Made by a program: the position numbers and the translations under genes. A stretch of 64,000 nucleotides of DNA from Porphyromonas sp. oral taxon 275 (GTDB taxonomy: Bacteria; Bacteroidota; Bacteroidia; Bacteroidales; Porphyromonadaceae). Where the stretch lies: NCBI RefSeq assembly GCF_018127745.1, contig NZ_CP072333.1:930001-994000 (forward strand). The letters are read 5' to 3'. How positions within the stretch are numbered: the stretch's first letter is position 1; each line of letters opens with the position of its first letter. This document shows, in pieces, positions 8,257 through 18,137 of this stretch. Under the pieces are notes generated by a model. It did no database searches, was not told the DNA's origin, and saw only the letters and a list, made by a program, of their open reading frames with translations.

Positions 8257-8724
8257 ATGGAGAGAAGCATCAAGATCAACTACCAGGTGCTCCAGCGCAG
8301 CGAGCTATCCGAGGAGCAGCTACGCCTAGAGGTCGCCGCACTCAAGGCGGCCGAGGGAGCCTACGCCCCCTACAGCCACTTCCATGTAGGGGCAGCCGTT
8401 CTGCTCGATAATGGCGAGATCGTGACGGGCTCCAACCAAGAGAACGCTGCCTACCCCTCGGGGATCTGCGCCGAGCGTACGGCCCTCTTCTGGGCAGCCT
8501 CCCAGTGGCCCGAGGCGGCAGTAGAGTGCCTGGCCATCGTGGCGACGAACGAGGCTGGGCGCGTCCCCTTCATCTCCCCCTGCGGTGCCTGTCGCCAGGT
8601 CATCCTCGAGACCGCTACCCGCTACCACCCATTCCCCGTGCTCCTCTGCGGGGAGCAAGAGGCCTTCCTGCTGGAGGACTCCCGTCAGCTGCTGCCCTTC
8701 GGCTTTGATGGTAGTGCCCTATAG
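8257..8724 (+). CDS. cdd: Cytidine deaminase
   Basis: Zinc enzyme that deaminates cytidine and deoxycytidine for pyrimidine salvage. The homotetrameric short type (155 residues) is shown by the zinc and proton-shuttle motif CAERTALFWA and the second motif PCGACRQV, with the substrate loop YAPYSHFHVGAAV near residue 37. It is first in a cdd-ppk1-ppx cluster, 18 bp before ppk1. Confidence 0.96.
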   Translation: MERSIKINYQVLQRSELSEEQLRLEVAALKAAEGAYAPYSHFHVGAAVLLDNGEIVTGSNQENAAYPSGICAERTALFWAASQWPEAAVECLAIVATNEAGRVPFISPCGACRQVILETATRYHPFPVLLCGEQEAFLLEDSRQLLPFGFDGSAL

Positions 8725-8742
8725 CCCCTAAGACCACCCGCT

Positions 8743-10833
8743 ATGACCCATCTCAGACGACGGGGACAGCACTTCCCCTACATAGAGCGCGACACGAGCT
8801 GGATGTACTTCAATCGGCGCATCCTCATGGAGGCCATGCGCGAAGACCTCCCACTGCTTGAGTGCTTCAACTATCTCGGGATCTACTCCAATAATCTAGA
8901 CGAGTTCTTCCGCGTACGCGTGGCCTCCCTCAGACGCGTAGTCGACGCTACGACAGAGGCGACCGAGCCCGAGCGTCGCAAGGCCAGGGAGACGCTGCGC
9001 AGCATCCTGAGGCTGAACCAAGAGTACTCCGAGATCTTCGAGGAGACACTCGAGGCGCTCATGCGTCGCCTAGCCGAGGAGCACATCCACTTCGTCAACG
9101 AGCAGGAGCTATCGCCTGCGCAGGCCGAGGAGGTCCTAGACTTCTTCATCCGCAAGATCAATGGCACGACGAGCCCGATCTTCATCAATAGCCCGACCTT
9201 CAGCCCTGAGCGCCACCTCCGCGAGACACTCTACCTGGCAGTCGTCCTGTGGCACGAGGCCACGGAGCCCGAGGAGAAGCACGAGATCGCCCTCTTGGAG
9301 GTGCCGACGAAGGCGCTGGGGCGCTTCTTCCGCCTCAAGGATCAGGGCGGCGAGAGCTACCTCATGTTCCTCGACGACGTGCTGCGCTACTGCCTCCCCT
9401 ATATCTTCGTAGGGACGAACTATGCCCGCTACGAGGCCTATGCCTTCAAGTTCACCAAGGACGCCGAGTTCGAGATCGAGCAAGACCTGCGCACCAGTGT
9501 CATCGAGAAGGTCTCGCGCGGCGTCAAGCGCCGCAAGCGTGGCGAGACGGTACGCGTGGTCTTCGACGCCGCTATGCCTCCAGACGTCCTGAAGCGACTG
9601 AGCGATATGGCGGAGCTCAACTTCAGAGACACGCGCGTCGGGGGCGGGCGCTACCACAACATGCGCGACCTGATGACGCTCCCCGACTTCGGGCGCCGCG
9701 AGCTGCGCTTCGCCCCTCAGCCCCCGCTGCGCCCCTCGGCACGCTGCTACCGAGAGAGCCTCATCGAGCGCATCCTGCAGCGTGACCTCTGCATCCACCT
9801 CCCCTATCAGAGCTTCGACTACATCCTGAGGCTACTGCAGGAGGCGGCGATCAATCCTCTCGTCACCGAGATACGCATCTCACTCTACCGCGTAGCGCAC
9901 AACTCCAAGGTCATCCGCGCGCTCACCGCCGCTGCGCTCAATGGCAAGCGTGTCACCGCCGTCATCGAGCTGCTCGCCCGCTTCGACGAGGAGTCCAATA
10001 TCGGCTGGAGCAAGAAGATGCAGGACTCGGGCATCAACGTAGTCTTTGGGCACGAGAAGCTGAAGATCCACTCCAAGCTCATCTACATCGCCACCAAGCA
10101 GGGCAATATCTCCTGTATCGCCTCGGGCAACCTCCACGAGGGCACGGCTGAGCTCTATACTGACCTCATGCTGATGACCGCCCACGAGGGGATCTGCGCC
10201 GATGTGGCACGTGTCTTCGACTTCATCGAGCGCCCCTTCCTCACCACCAAGTTCAAGGAGCTGCTGGTGGCGCCGAACGAGCTGCGCGGCAAGCTCTACC
10301 AGCTCATCAACCGCGAGATCCGCCTCGAGCGCAGCGGACGTAAGGGGCTGATCCGACTCAAGCTGAACCACATCGTCGACGAGCGTATGGTGCAGAAGCT
10401 CTACGAGGCCTGCCAGGCGGGGGTCCAGGTGGAGCTCTGCCTGCGCGGCAACTGCTCCCTCGTCCCCGAGGTCCCAGGCTACAGCGAGGGGCTCTACATC
10501 AATGCCATCATCTCCCGCTATCTGGAGCATACGCGCATCTACATCTTTGGCAACGACGGGGCTCCCCGCTACTTCGTCGGCTCCACGGACTGGATGCCGC
10601 GCAATCTCGATAAGCGCGTAGAGGTCATGACGCCCGTCTACGACCCCGACATCCAGCGTGAGCTCGACCTCATCGTAGAGGCAGGGCTCGCCGATACCTC
10701 CCAGGGCTACTATACCCGCGAGGGCGTCGTCCATGCCCGCCGCGAGGAGCTCCCCCCAGGCACCGAGCCGTACAACTCACAGCAGGTGCTCTACCAGTAT
10801 TACAGCGATCGACAAGCCAAGGAACATGAGTAA
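8743..10833 (+). CDS. ppk1: Polyphosphate kinase 1
   Basis: Membrane-associated enzyme that polymerises the gamma phosphate of ATP into polyphosphate. All four PPK1 domains are present over 696 residues: the N-terminal helical domain (from RDTSWMYFNRR), the head domain, and two phospholipase-D-like C domains. The phospho-accepting histidine is H443 in KLKIHSKLIYI; the second PLD-like region includes LRGNCSLVPEVPG and FGNDGAPRYFVGS. Its end overlaps the start of ppx by 8 bp, which couples polyphosphate synthesis and breakdown genes. Confidence 0.97.
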   Translation: MTHLRRRGQHFPYIERDTSWMYFNRRILMEAMREDLPLLECFNYLGIYSNNLDEFFRVRVASLRRVVDATTEATEPERRKARETLRSILRLNQEYSEIFEETLEALMRRLAEEHIHFVNEQELSPAQAEEVLDFFIRKINGTTSPIFINSPTFSPERHLRETLYLAVVLWHEATEPEEKHEIALLEVPTKALGRFFRLKDQGGESYLMFLDDVLRYCLPYIFVGTNYARYEAYAFKFTKDAEFEIEQDLRTSVIEKVSRGVKRRKRGETVRVVFDAAMPPDVLKRLSDMAELNFRDTRVGGGRYHNMRDLMTLPDFGRRELRFAPQPPLRPSARCYRESLIERILQRDLCIHLPYQSFDYILRLLQEAAINPLVTEIRISLYRVAHNSKVIRALTAAALNGKRVTAVIELLARFDEESNIGWSKKMQDSGINVVFGHEKLKIHSKLIYIATKQGNISCIASGNLHEGTAELYTDLMLMTAHEGICADVARVFDFIERPFLTTKFKELLVAPNELRGKLYQLINREIRLERSGRKGLIRLKLNHIVDERMVQKLYEACQAGVQVELCLRGNCSLVPEVPGYSEGLYINAIISRYLEHTRIYIFGNDGAPRYFVGSTDWMPRNLDKRVEVMTPVYDPDIQRELDLIVEAGLADTSQGYYTREGVVHARREELPPGTEPYNSQQVLYQYYSDRQAKEHE

Positions 10834-11725
10834 GTCCCACTACGCAGGTATAGACATCGGCTCCAATGCCGTGCGCCTGCTCATCAAATGCCTCAACGAA
10901 CCCGGGAGCAGCGAGCCCCTATCCAAGGTGCAGCTCGTGCGCGTGCCCCTTCGCCTCGGGGAGGACGCCTTCACCGAGGGGCGCATCTCCAAGAAAAAGG
11001 CTAAGCAGCTCGTCTCCCTCATGAAGGCCTATAGCTCCCTGATGGAGATCTACGAGGTGACAGCCTGGCGCGCCTGTGCCACCTCCGCCATGCGTGACGC
11101 GGAGAACGGGCAGGAGCTCGTCGAGCGCATCTACGAGAAGACGGGCATCAAGATCGAGATCATCGACGGCAAGGAGGAGGCTCGCCTCATCTCGGCCGAC
11201 CTGATGCGCTCGCTCGCTGGGCGCGATGGCGACACCTATTTATATGTAGACGTCGGTGGGGGGAGTACGGAGCTCAACCTCGTCCAGGGCGATCAGCTCA
11301 TCGACTCGCGCTCCTTCGACATCGGTACGATACGCCAGCTCAATGGGCGGGTGCGCGACGAGGTGCGCGAGGCCTTCGCGGGGCACATCCACGAGCTACA
11401 TGCACGCTTCGGAGAGTTGCAGCTGGTGGGTACTGGGGGCAATATCAATAAGCTCCTACGCCTGGGTGCCCCCTCCGAGCGCGCCAATATCAACATCCTC
11501 TCGGTCGATAGCCTGCGTGAGGTCGCCGATCAGCTGCGTCAGCACACGCCCGAGGAGCGCATGCAGCTCTTCCGCCTCAAGCCCGACCGCGCCGAGGTCA
11601 TCGTACCCGCAGCAGACATCTTCCTCACCGTCTCCGAGCTTACGGGCGCCAGCGAGATCATCGTCCCGACGAAGGGGCTCGCCGACGGTATCGTAGATTC
11701 CATCTGCCCTATCCTGGCAGGCTAA
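10826..11725 (+). CDS. ppx: Exopolyphosphatase / GppA-type phosphatase
   Basis: Member of the Ppx/GppA family (ASKHA fold) that releases phosphate from polyphosphate or pppGpp. Signatures are GIDIGSNAVRLLI (phosphate 1 loop), VDVGGGSTEL (phosphate 2 loop) and GTGGNINKL. It is 299 residues, the short form without the extra C-terminal HD-like domain. The ATG at 10826 is chosen because the family motif starts six residues later and because it overlaps the ppk1 stop; an in-frame earlier start at 10733 would add unrelated sequence. Sequence alone does not separate Ppx from GppA activity; the ppk1 neighbour favours Ppx. Confidence 0.9.
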   Translation: MSKSHYAGIDIGSNAVRLLIKCLNEPGSSEPLSKVQLVRVPLRLGEDAFTEGRISKKKAKQLVSLMKAYSSLMEIYEVTAWRACATSAMRDAENGQELVERIYEKTGIKIEIIDGKEEARLISADLMRSLAGRDGDTYLYVDVGGGSTELNLVQGDQLIDSRSFDIGTIRQLNGRVRDEVREAFAGHIHELHARFGELQLVGTGGNINKLLRLGAPSERANINILSVDSLREVADQLRQHTPEERMQLFRLKPDRAEVIVPAADIFLTVSELTGASEIIVPTKGLADGIVDSICPILAG

Positions 11726-12060
11726 GCATCCCCAGCGAGCGCCCCTAGCGACTGAGCCGCCCCGTAGACCACCTCGTCCGCGGAGCGGCTCAGCACTTCG
11801 CTAGCCCAGCCCTCCTAGCTCTATCGCACATCACGTAGAGCCTACGCCCCTTTCCCCCTCCTCTCTACACAAAGCCTCTTCAAGGGGACGACAGCGAGGG
11901 TAAGACCTGCCGCAAGCGGGCACTCCTGAGCGATTTGCCTAGGCTCCGAGCAAGCAGAGACCCCAGCTCCACTGCAGTTAAGGCTTTTTGTTACCTTTGC
12001 AGCCGGAGGTGCGACGAGCCTTCCCCAGCATTATATACGTAGGTGCAGCCAAATCAGACG
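11726..12060. other. Intergenic region before topA
   Basis: It contains an 8-bp inverted repeat (TGAGCCGC at 11753-11760, GCGGCTCA at 11785-11792) that may end the ppk1-ppx transcript, and the topA -7 element. No repeat array or small gene was seen. Confidence 0.45.
11992..11999 (+). promoter_or_regulatory. -7 promoter element for the topA operon
   Basis: TACCTTTG, an exact TAnnTTTG, 61 bp before the topA ATG. A TTTG just upstream (11987-11990) is too close to serve as -33. Confidence 0.6.
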
Positions 12061-14412
12061 ATGAACCTAGTCATAGTAGAATCCCCCAAGAAGGCCGAAC
12101 TCATCCAAGGCTTTCTCAAGAAGCATAAGCTCAACAACTATAAGGTCATGGCTAGCGCAGGTCACGTGCGTGACCTCAAGAGCCATTCCTTCAGCATAGA
12201 CGTAGCGGACAACTTCCGTCCCGAGTACGTCATCACGGAGGACAAGAAGAACCTTGTGCGCGAGCTGAAGGAGCAGGCCAAGAAGGCCGACATCGTCTAC
12301 CTCGCCTCCGATGAAGACCGCGAGGGAGAGGCCATCGCCTGGCACCTCAAGGAGGCGCTGGAGCTGAAGCCAGAGAAGACCAAGCGCATCGTCTTCCACG
12401 AGATCACCGCCGAGGCCTTCCTTCACGCCCTAGAGCATCCCCGCGACATCGACATGCACCTAGTGGACGCGCAGCAGGCGCGCCGCGTGCTTGACCGCAT
12501 CGTGGGCTTCGAGCTCTCGCCCGTACTCTGGAAGCGCATCCGTCCCTCGCTCTCCGCAGGGCGTGTGCAGTCCGTAGCCGTGCGCCTCATCGTAGATCGA
12601 GAGCGCGAGATACGCAGCTTCGTCGCCCAGAGTAGCTATCGCGTGCAGGCCGACTTCCTCCTCCCCTCGGGGCAGACCCTACACACCGAGCTCAATGAAC
12701 GCTTCGCCAGCGAAGCCGAGGCCCAGGCGCTGCTCGAGCGCTGCATCGGTGCGCCCTTCCAGATACAGAGCATCACCCGCCGTGCAGGTCGCCGCTCCCC
12801 CGCCGCACCCTTCACTACCTCTACGCTGCAGCAGGAGGCCGCGCACAAGCTCGGCTACTCCGTCTCGCAGACCATGCGCCTGGCGCAGTCGCTCTACGAG
12901 TCGGGCTACATTACTTATATGCGTACCGACTCGGTGAACCTCTCGCAGCAGGCGCTGGCGGCTATCGGCCGACAGATCGCCCAGCATCCAGGCGTCGAAT
13001 ACCATCAGCCGCGCCAGTACCATACCCGTAGTAAGGGAGCCCAGGAGGCGCACGAGGCTATCCGCCCCACCTACATCGACCGCGCTCAGATCGAGGGCAG
13101 CGCACAGGAGCAGCGCCTCTATGACCTCATCCGCAAGCGCACACTAGCCTCGCAGATGGCCGACGCCCAGCTGGAGCGCACGACCGTGAGTATCCCCGTC
13201 GAGGGGACAGAGCATGCCTTCGTCGCTCAGGGCGAGGTGATCACCTTCCGAGGCTTCCTAGACGTCTATATGAGTGCCGGGGATGAGGAGCAGGGCAAGG
13301 CCAACCGCATCCTCCCCCAGGTCGCCGAGGGCGAGGCACTCAGCCTCCAGAGTCTGCAGGCCGAGGAGCGCTTCACCCAGCGCCCCGCCCGCTACACCGA
13401 GGCCTCCATGGTCAGCAAGATGGAGGAGCTAGGCATAGGCCGCCCCTCGACCTACGCCCCGACGATACAGACCATACAGAATAGAGGCTACGTCGAGCGC
13501 GGTGACCGCCCTGGTAAGGAGCGTAGCTATACCATTCTCCAGCTGCAGGACGGCCAGATCAAGCGATCGACCAAGACCGAGATCTACGGCGCCGACAAAG
13601 GCAAACTCCTACCGACAGATGTCGGCATCGTCGTCAATGACTTCCTCGTCGAGCAGTTCCCCAACATCGTGGACTACAACTTCACGGCGCGTGTCGAGGA
13701 GGACTTCGACACCATCGCCGAGGGAGGCACGCAGTGGGATGGCGTCATCGGAGACTTCTACACGGGCTTCCATCCCGAGGTGGACCGCGCTATCAGTGAG
13801 CGTAGCGAGCACCGTGTGGGGCAGCGCGTACTAGGGGTAGATCCCGCCACGGGGCTACGTGTATCGGTGAGCATAGGCCGCTATGGCCCCATGGCGCAGC
13901 TCGGGACGCAGGAGGACGAGGCCAAGCCTCGCTTCGCCTCCCTCCAGTCGGGGCAGTCCCTCGAGACCATCACGCTGGAGGATGCGCTGGAGCTCTTCAA
14001 GCTACCCAAGGTCATCGGCCAGTACGAGGGTGAGGACCTCCTCGTCGCCACGGGACGCTTCGGTCCCTATGTACGCCACGCAGGGAAGTTCTACAGCCTC
14101 CCCGAGGGACTGGACCCGCTGAGCTGCACCGCCGACCAAGCCATCAAGCTGATCCAGACCAAGCGTCAGGCCGAGCAGCAGAGCCTGCTGCGTAGCTTCG
14201 ATGAGGATCCCGAGCTTGAGATCCGCACGGGACGCTTCGGCCCCTACATCAAGTACAAGGGCTCGAACTACAAGCTCCCCAAGGACAGAGATATCCCCTC
14301 CCTCAGCTACGCGGCTTGCCTCGAGCTAATCCAGAGTAGCGGCAGCAAGCCTAGCCGCAAGGGCTCGAGCCGTGCACGCTCCAGCGCTACGACGAGACGA
14401 CGGAAGTCCTGA
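12061..14412 (+). CDS. topA: DNA topoisomerase I (type IA)
   Basis: Relaxes negative supercoils through a 5'-phosphotyrosine intermediate. The Toprim domain starts with NLVIVESPKKAELI and contains the acidic triad in SDEDREGEAIAWHL; the active-site tyrosine is in SGYITYMRTDSVNLS. Downstream come two repeats of the form TGRFGPYVRH and TGRFGPYIKY, and a basic Ser/Arg tail, rather than the Cys4 zinc fingers of E. coli TopA. ATG 12061 is preferred over the in-frame GTG at 12043 because it gives the family N-terminus. The stop overlaps the truA start (TGATG). Confidence 0.96.
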   Translation: MNLVIVESPKKAELIQGFLKKHKLNNYKVMASAGHVRDLKSHSFSIDVADNFRPEYVITEDKKNLVRELKEQAKKADIVYLASDEDREGEAIAWHLKEALELKPEKTKRIVFHEITAEAFLHALEHPRDIDMHLVDAQQARRVLDRIVGFELSPVLWKRIRPSLSAGRVQSVAVRLIVDREREIRSFVAQSSYRVQADFLLPSGQTLHTELNERFASEAEAQALLERCIGAPFQIQSITRRAGRRSPAAPFTTSTLQQEAAHKLGYSVSQTMRLAQSLYESGYITYMRTDSVNLSQQALAAIGRQIAQHPGVEYHQPRQYHTRSKGAQEAHEAIRPTYIDRAQIEGSAQEQRLYDLIRKRTLASQMADAQLERTTVSIPVEGTEHAFVAQGEVITFRGFLDVYMSAGDEEQGKANRILPQVAEGEALSLQSLQAEERFTQRPARYTEASMVSKMEELGIGRPSTYAPTIQTIQNRGYVERGDRPGKERSYTILQLQDGQIKRSTKTEIYGADKGKLLPTDVGIVVNDFLVEQFPNIVDYNFTARVEEDFDTIAEGGTQWDGVIGDFYTGFHPEVDRAISERSEHRVGQRVLGVDPATGLRVSVSIGRYGPMAQLGTQEDEAKPRFASLQSGQSLETITLEDALELFKLPKVIGQYEGEDLLVATGRFGPYVRHAGKFYSLPEGLDPLSCTADQAIKLIQTKRQAEQQSLLRSFDEDPELEIRTGRFGPYIKYKGSNYKLPKDRDIPSLSYAACLELIQSSGSKPSRKGSSRARSSATTRRRKS

Positions 14413-15170
14413 TGCGTTACTTCATCAACCTTCTCTATAAGGGTACGGCGTATAGCGGCTGGCAGACGCAGCCCGACGCCCCGACGGTACAGGAGACCAT
14501 CGAGCGTGCCTTGACCTTGGTCTCTCGCAGCCCCAAGCCTATCAGCATCGTGGGCGCAGGACGTACTGACGCTGGGGTGCATGCCCGTGCCATGGTAGCG
14601 CACGTCGATCTCGACCTAAGCCCTGAGGAGGCTGAGGAGCTACGCTTCCGCACCGACCGCTACCTGCCCCACGACATCGCCCTACGCAGCATCGTCCCCG
14701 TCAGCGAGGACGCGCATGCCCGCTTCAGCGCTACGGCCCGCACCTATCGCTACTATCTGACGACGAAGAAGAACCCCTTCGCCGAGGAGCAGATGCTACG
14801 CATGCACTTCGACCTTGACTTCGAGCGCATGAATGCCGCAGCCGCCCAGCTGATGGCGTACAGCGACTTCACGAGCTTCAGCAAGCTACACACCGACGTC
14901 AAGACCAATAACTGCCGCGTCACCGAGGCCTATTGGCAGGCAGGGGCCCACGACGGCGAGTGGGTCTTCACCATCACGGCAGACCGCTTCCTCCGCAACA
15001 TGGTGCGCGCCATCGTCGGCACGCTGCTGCAGGTCGGCAAGGGTCGCCTGAGCCCCGAGGACTTCGCTGCCATCATCGAGTCCAAGGACAGAGGCCGAGC
15101 AGCCGCCTCTGCCCCAGCACATGCCCTCTATCTAGAGCATGTCGCCTATCCCCCCTCCATTTACCTATAG
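14412..15170 (+). CDS. truA: tRNA pseudouridine(38-40) synthase
   Basis: Converts uridines 38-40 of the tRNA anticodon arm to pseudouridine. The catalytic aspartate lies in GAGRTDAGVHA; the N-terminal YKGTAYSGWQTQP and the later RFLRNMVRAIVGTLL motifs are typical. Length (252 residues) is normal. It starts on the topA stop codon and ends 4 bp before kdsB. Confidence 0.96.
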   Translation: MRYFINLLYKGTAYSGWQTQPDAPTVQETIERALTLVSRSPKPISIVGAGRTDAGVHARAMVAHVDLDLSPEEAEELRFRTDRYLPHDIALRSIVPVSEDAHARFSATARTYRYYLTTKKNPFAEEQMLRMHFDLDFERMNAAAAQLMAYSDFTSFSKLHTDVKTNNCRVTEAYWQAGAHDGEWVFTITADRFLRNMVRAIVGTLLQVGKGRLSPEDFAAIIESKDRGRAAASAPAHALYLEHVAYPPSIYL

Positions 15171-15174
15171 CCCT

Positions 15175-15936
15175 ATGCGTATCCTTACGATCATCCCAGC
15201 ACGCTATGCCTCCACCCGCTTTCCCGGCAAGCCACTAGCCAAGATCGGAGACAAGGAGATGATCCTCCATGTCCTTGAGCGGGCCAGTCGTATTAGCCCC
15301 AGCCTCTACGTCGCGACCGATGACGAGCGCATAGCCAGCTGCGTACGGCAGGCGGGCTACGAGGCCATCATGACCTCGAGCGACCTACGCTCGGGCACAG
15401 AGCGCTGCATCCAGGCCTATGAGCGGCTGGGCCAGGAGGCCGACATCCTCGTGAACCTGCAGGGAGATGAGCCCTTCATCGCCGCCGAGCATATCGAGCT
15501 GCTGCTCTCTGCCTTCGAGAATCCCGAGGTAGACATCGCTACCCTAGCGCAGCCCTTCGGCGAGGAGTGTAGCGATGAGGAGCTGGCGAACCCCAACGCC
15601 GTCAAGGTCGTACGCGGCCAGCGTGGACAGGCGCTCTACTTCAGTCGCTCGGTTATCCCCTACCTAAGAGGCGCGCAGGAAGGCTGGGCTCGCCAGCATC
15701 GCTACCTCAAGCACATAGGCCTCTACGCCTTCCGCACCAAGATCCTCTCCCAGCTACAGCAGCTCCCCGACTCCCCGCTGGAGCTCGCCGAGAGCCTAGA
15801 GCAGCTGCGCTGGCTCGATGCAGGCTATTGCATACAGGTGCAGTACACCGAGCTCGGGACCGTCGGTATCGACACGCCTGAAGACCTCGAGGAGCTCAGC
15901 GCGCTGATCCTCGAGCGCGGCCACACGCAGGACTAA
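15175..15936 (+). CDS. kdsB: 3-deoxy-manno-octulosonate (KDO) cytidylyltransferase
   Basis: Activates KDO as CMP-KDO for lipopolysaccharide inner core synthesis. The signature MRILTIIPARYASTRFPGKPL starts the protein, followed by NLQGDEPFI and the metal-binding region around GIDTPEDLEEL. ATG 15175 is chosen because this motif is N-terminal in the family; an in-frame start at 15139 would lie inside truA. Length is 253 residues. Confidence 0.96.
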   Translation: MRILTIIPARYASTRFPGKPLAKIGDKEMILHVLERASRISPSLYVATDDERIASCVRQAGYEAIMTSSDLRSGTERCIQAYERLGQEADILVNLQGDEPFIAAEHIELLLSAFENPEVDIATLAQPFGEECSDEELANPNAVKVVRGQRGQALYFSRSVIPYLRGAQEGWARQHRYLKHIGLYAFRTKILSQLQQLPDSPLELAESLEQLRWLDAGYCIQVQYTELGTVGIDTPEDLEELSALILERGHTQD

Positions 15937-15940
15937 GGGT

Positions 15941-18070
15941 ATGATAGACCAGCAGACCCGACAGCGCATCATCGATACGGCGCAGATCCTCGATGTCGTC
16001 AGCGACTTCGTCAGCCTACGACGTCAGGGGATCAGCTACGTGGGTCTGTGCCCCTTCCACAGCGACCGTCACCCTTCCTTCTACGTCACTCCCTCCAAGA
16101 ATATCTGCAAGTGCTTCTCCTGCGGTGAGGGCGGTACGCCGCTCAACTTCATCATGAAGCACGAGCAGCTCTCCTACACCGAGGCGCTGAAGTACCTGGC
16201 GAAGAAGTACAACATCGAGGTCGTAGAGCGTGAGGAGACCGAGGAGGAGAAGCAGCGCAACAACGAGCGCGAGAGCCTCTTCATCGTCAATGACTTCGCT
16301 GCGAAGTTCTTCCAGCAGCAGCTGACGGAGACCGAAGAGGGCCGCAGCATAGGTCTCAGCTACTTCCGCGAGCGAGGGATACGCCCCGAGACCATCGAGA
16401 AGTTCGGCCTGGGCTACTCTCCCGAGGACAAGTCCGCCCTCAGCACACAGGCGCAGAAGGCAGGCTACAGCCTCAAGCGCCTCATTGACGTAGGGCTGTG
16501 CTCGCAGTACGAGGATAGGCCTGGGCTCGTACTGGATCGCTTCCGTGGGCGCATCATCTTCCCCGTGCGCAACCTAAGTGGACGCTACGTAGCCTTCGGG
16601 GGACGCGTCATGAGTAGCCAGGCCAAGACGGCGAAGTACGTCAACTCCCCCGAGAGTATCATCTACTCCAAGAGCCGCGAGCTCTACGGCCTCTACTGGG
16701 CTAAAGGTGCGATCTCCAAGGCCAATAAGTGCTACCTCGTCGAGGGCTACACCGACGTCCTCTCCATGCACCAGGCAGGGATAGAGCACGTCGTCTCGAG
16801 CTCGGGGACGGCGCTTACCCTCGATCAGATCCGCCTGCTACGACGCTTCACGCCGAATATCACCGTCCTCTACGACGGCGATGCTGCGGGCATCCGCGCT
16901 GCCCTCCGCGGGATCGACCTTCTGCTGGAGGAGGGCTGTCGTATCAAGGTCGTCCTGCTCCCCGAGGGCGAGGACCCAGACTCCTTCGCCCGCAGCCATA
17001 GCCCGAGCGAACTGAAGGCCTTCCTCGATGCCGAGGAGACGGACTTCATTCACTTCAAGATCCAGCTCTATCAGGAGGAGATGCAGCGCGACCCTATGCG
17101 CCGTGCCGAGCTGATCTCGGACATCATGCGCAGCATCGCCCTCATCCCCGACAGCATACAGCGCGCCGTACTACTCCAGTCCTCGGCGAGCCTGCTGCGT
17201 ATGGACGAGCAGCTGCTGATCTCTGAGGTCAACAAGCTACGCCGCCAGGGCATCACCGCTCATCCCTATGCCACAGCTCCAGCTCGTCCCGCCCCGCTAG
17301 CGCAGCCACAGCAGAGTGCAGCGACTGCAAGCCCAGTGCCCCAGCCCAGCTCGAGTACCCCCGCGGCTGCAGCAGCCGACAGTGGCCCAGCCCCCCTAGC
17401 CTCTCCCCCAACTCCTTCCCAGTCCATTGCCCCAGCGGAGCGAGAGCTCATGCAGCTGCTCCTGCTGCATAGTAGGCAGACGATCCTCATCGGTACGGGA
17501 CTGGCTAGCCCCGATGAGGAAGGTCAGCCCTACCCTAGCGAGCCCACAGAGTTCGTCCTCGGCCCCTTCGTCCAGCGAGAGCTAGAGATCGATGGCCTCA
17601 GCAGTCTCTACACGCCCCTCTTCGCCCACTTCATGGAGGAGCTCCAGGCATTGCCCCCAGAGGGACAAGATCCACTGAGCTACTTCACCAACCACCCCAA
17701 CCCCGACCTACGTAGTCTCTCCACCGAGCTCCTTAGTGGTAGCGAAGCGCTCGAATACCGCCCCAGCTACACCAGCTCCCTAGCCTTCACGCGTATGATG
17801 GGCCAGAGCTCGGAGGCTGACGCCGAGAGCCAGCTCCTACAGCAGGCCGAGGAGACGCTCTACTATGGCTCCCTCACGATGCGCGTGTGCAATAGCTACA
17901 AGATGGCCATGCTGATCAAGTACATGGTGGAGATCAACCAGCAGATCAAGCAGGCCCAGCGCGCGGGGGATCTAGAGACCCTCACCGAGCTCGTCCAGGA
18001 GCTCAGCCTGCTCAACGAATCCAAGCGCCGCCTCTCCGCCCTGCTCGGAGACCGCACCATCGTGGGCTAG
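15941..18070 (+). CDS. dnaG: DNA primase
   Basis: Synthesises RNA primers at the replication fork. The N-terminal zinc ribbon is C37, H40, C58 and C61. The Toprim core follows (LVEGYTDVLSMHQAG with the catalytic Glu, LYDGDAAGIRAAL with the DGD acidic pair). Residues about 445-500 form a Pro/Ala/Ser-rich linker, after which a helical C-terminal domain (helicase-binding in other bacteria) ends the 709-residue protein. It starts 4 bp after kdsB. The linker is longer and lower in complexity than in E. coli DnaG. Confidence 0.95.
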   Translation: MIDQQTRQRIIDTAQILDVVSDFVSLRRQGISYVGLCPFHSDRHPSFYVTPSKNICKCFSCGEGGTPLNFIMKHEQLSYTEALKYLAKKYNIEVVEREETEEEKQRNNERESLFIVNDFAAKFFQQQLTETEEGRSIGLSYFRERGIRPETIEKFGLGYSPEDKSALSTQAQKAGYSLKRLIDVGLCSQYEDRPGLVLDRFRGRIIFPVRNLSGRYVAFGGRVMSSQAKTAKYVNSPESIIYSKSRELYGLYWAKGAISKANKCYLVEGYTDVLSMHQAGIEHVVSSSGTALTLDQIRLLRRFTPNITVLYDGDAAGIRAALRGIDLLLEEGCRIKVVLLPEGEDPDSFARSHSPSELKAFLDAEETDFIHFKIQLYQEEMQRDPMRRAELISDIMRSIALIPDSIQRAVLLQSSASLLRMDEQLLISEVNKLRRQGITAHPYATAPARPAPLAQPQQSAATASPVPQPSSSTPAAAAADSGPAPLASPPTPSQSIAPAERELMQLLLLHSRQTILIGTGLASPDEEGQPYPSEPTEFVLGPFVQRELEIDGLSSLYTPLFAHFMEELQALPPEGQDPLSYFTNHPNPDLRSLSTELLSGSEALEYRPSYTSSLAFTRMMGQSSEADAESQLLQQAEETLYYGSLTMRVCNSYKMAMLIKYMVEINQQIKQAQRAGDLETLTELVQELSLLNESKRRLSALLGDRTIVG

Positions 18071-18137
18071 TCAGCCTATCCCTAGCCGCGGCCTAAGCCT
18101 AGCCCCGACAGCCCACATTCACCTTTACCCAAGCAAG

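Noticed and set aside
8021..8329. 102-codon frame overlapping the cdd promoter and start
   Set aside because: It runs into cdd in another frame and has no recognisable product.
10733..10825. Earlier in-frame start for ppx
   Set aside because: The extra 31 residues lie inside ppk1 and are unlike the family; ATG 10826 begins directly before the GIDIGSN motif.
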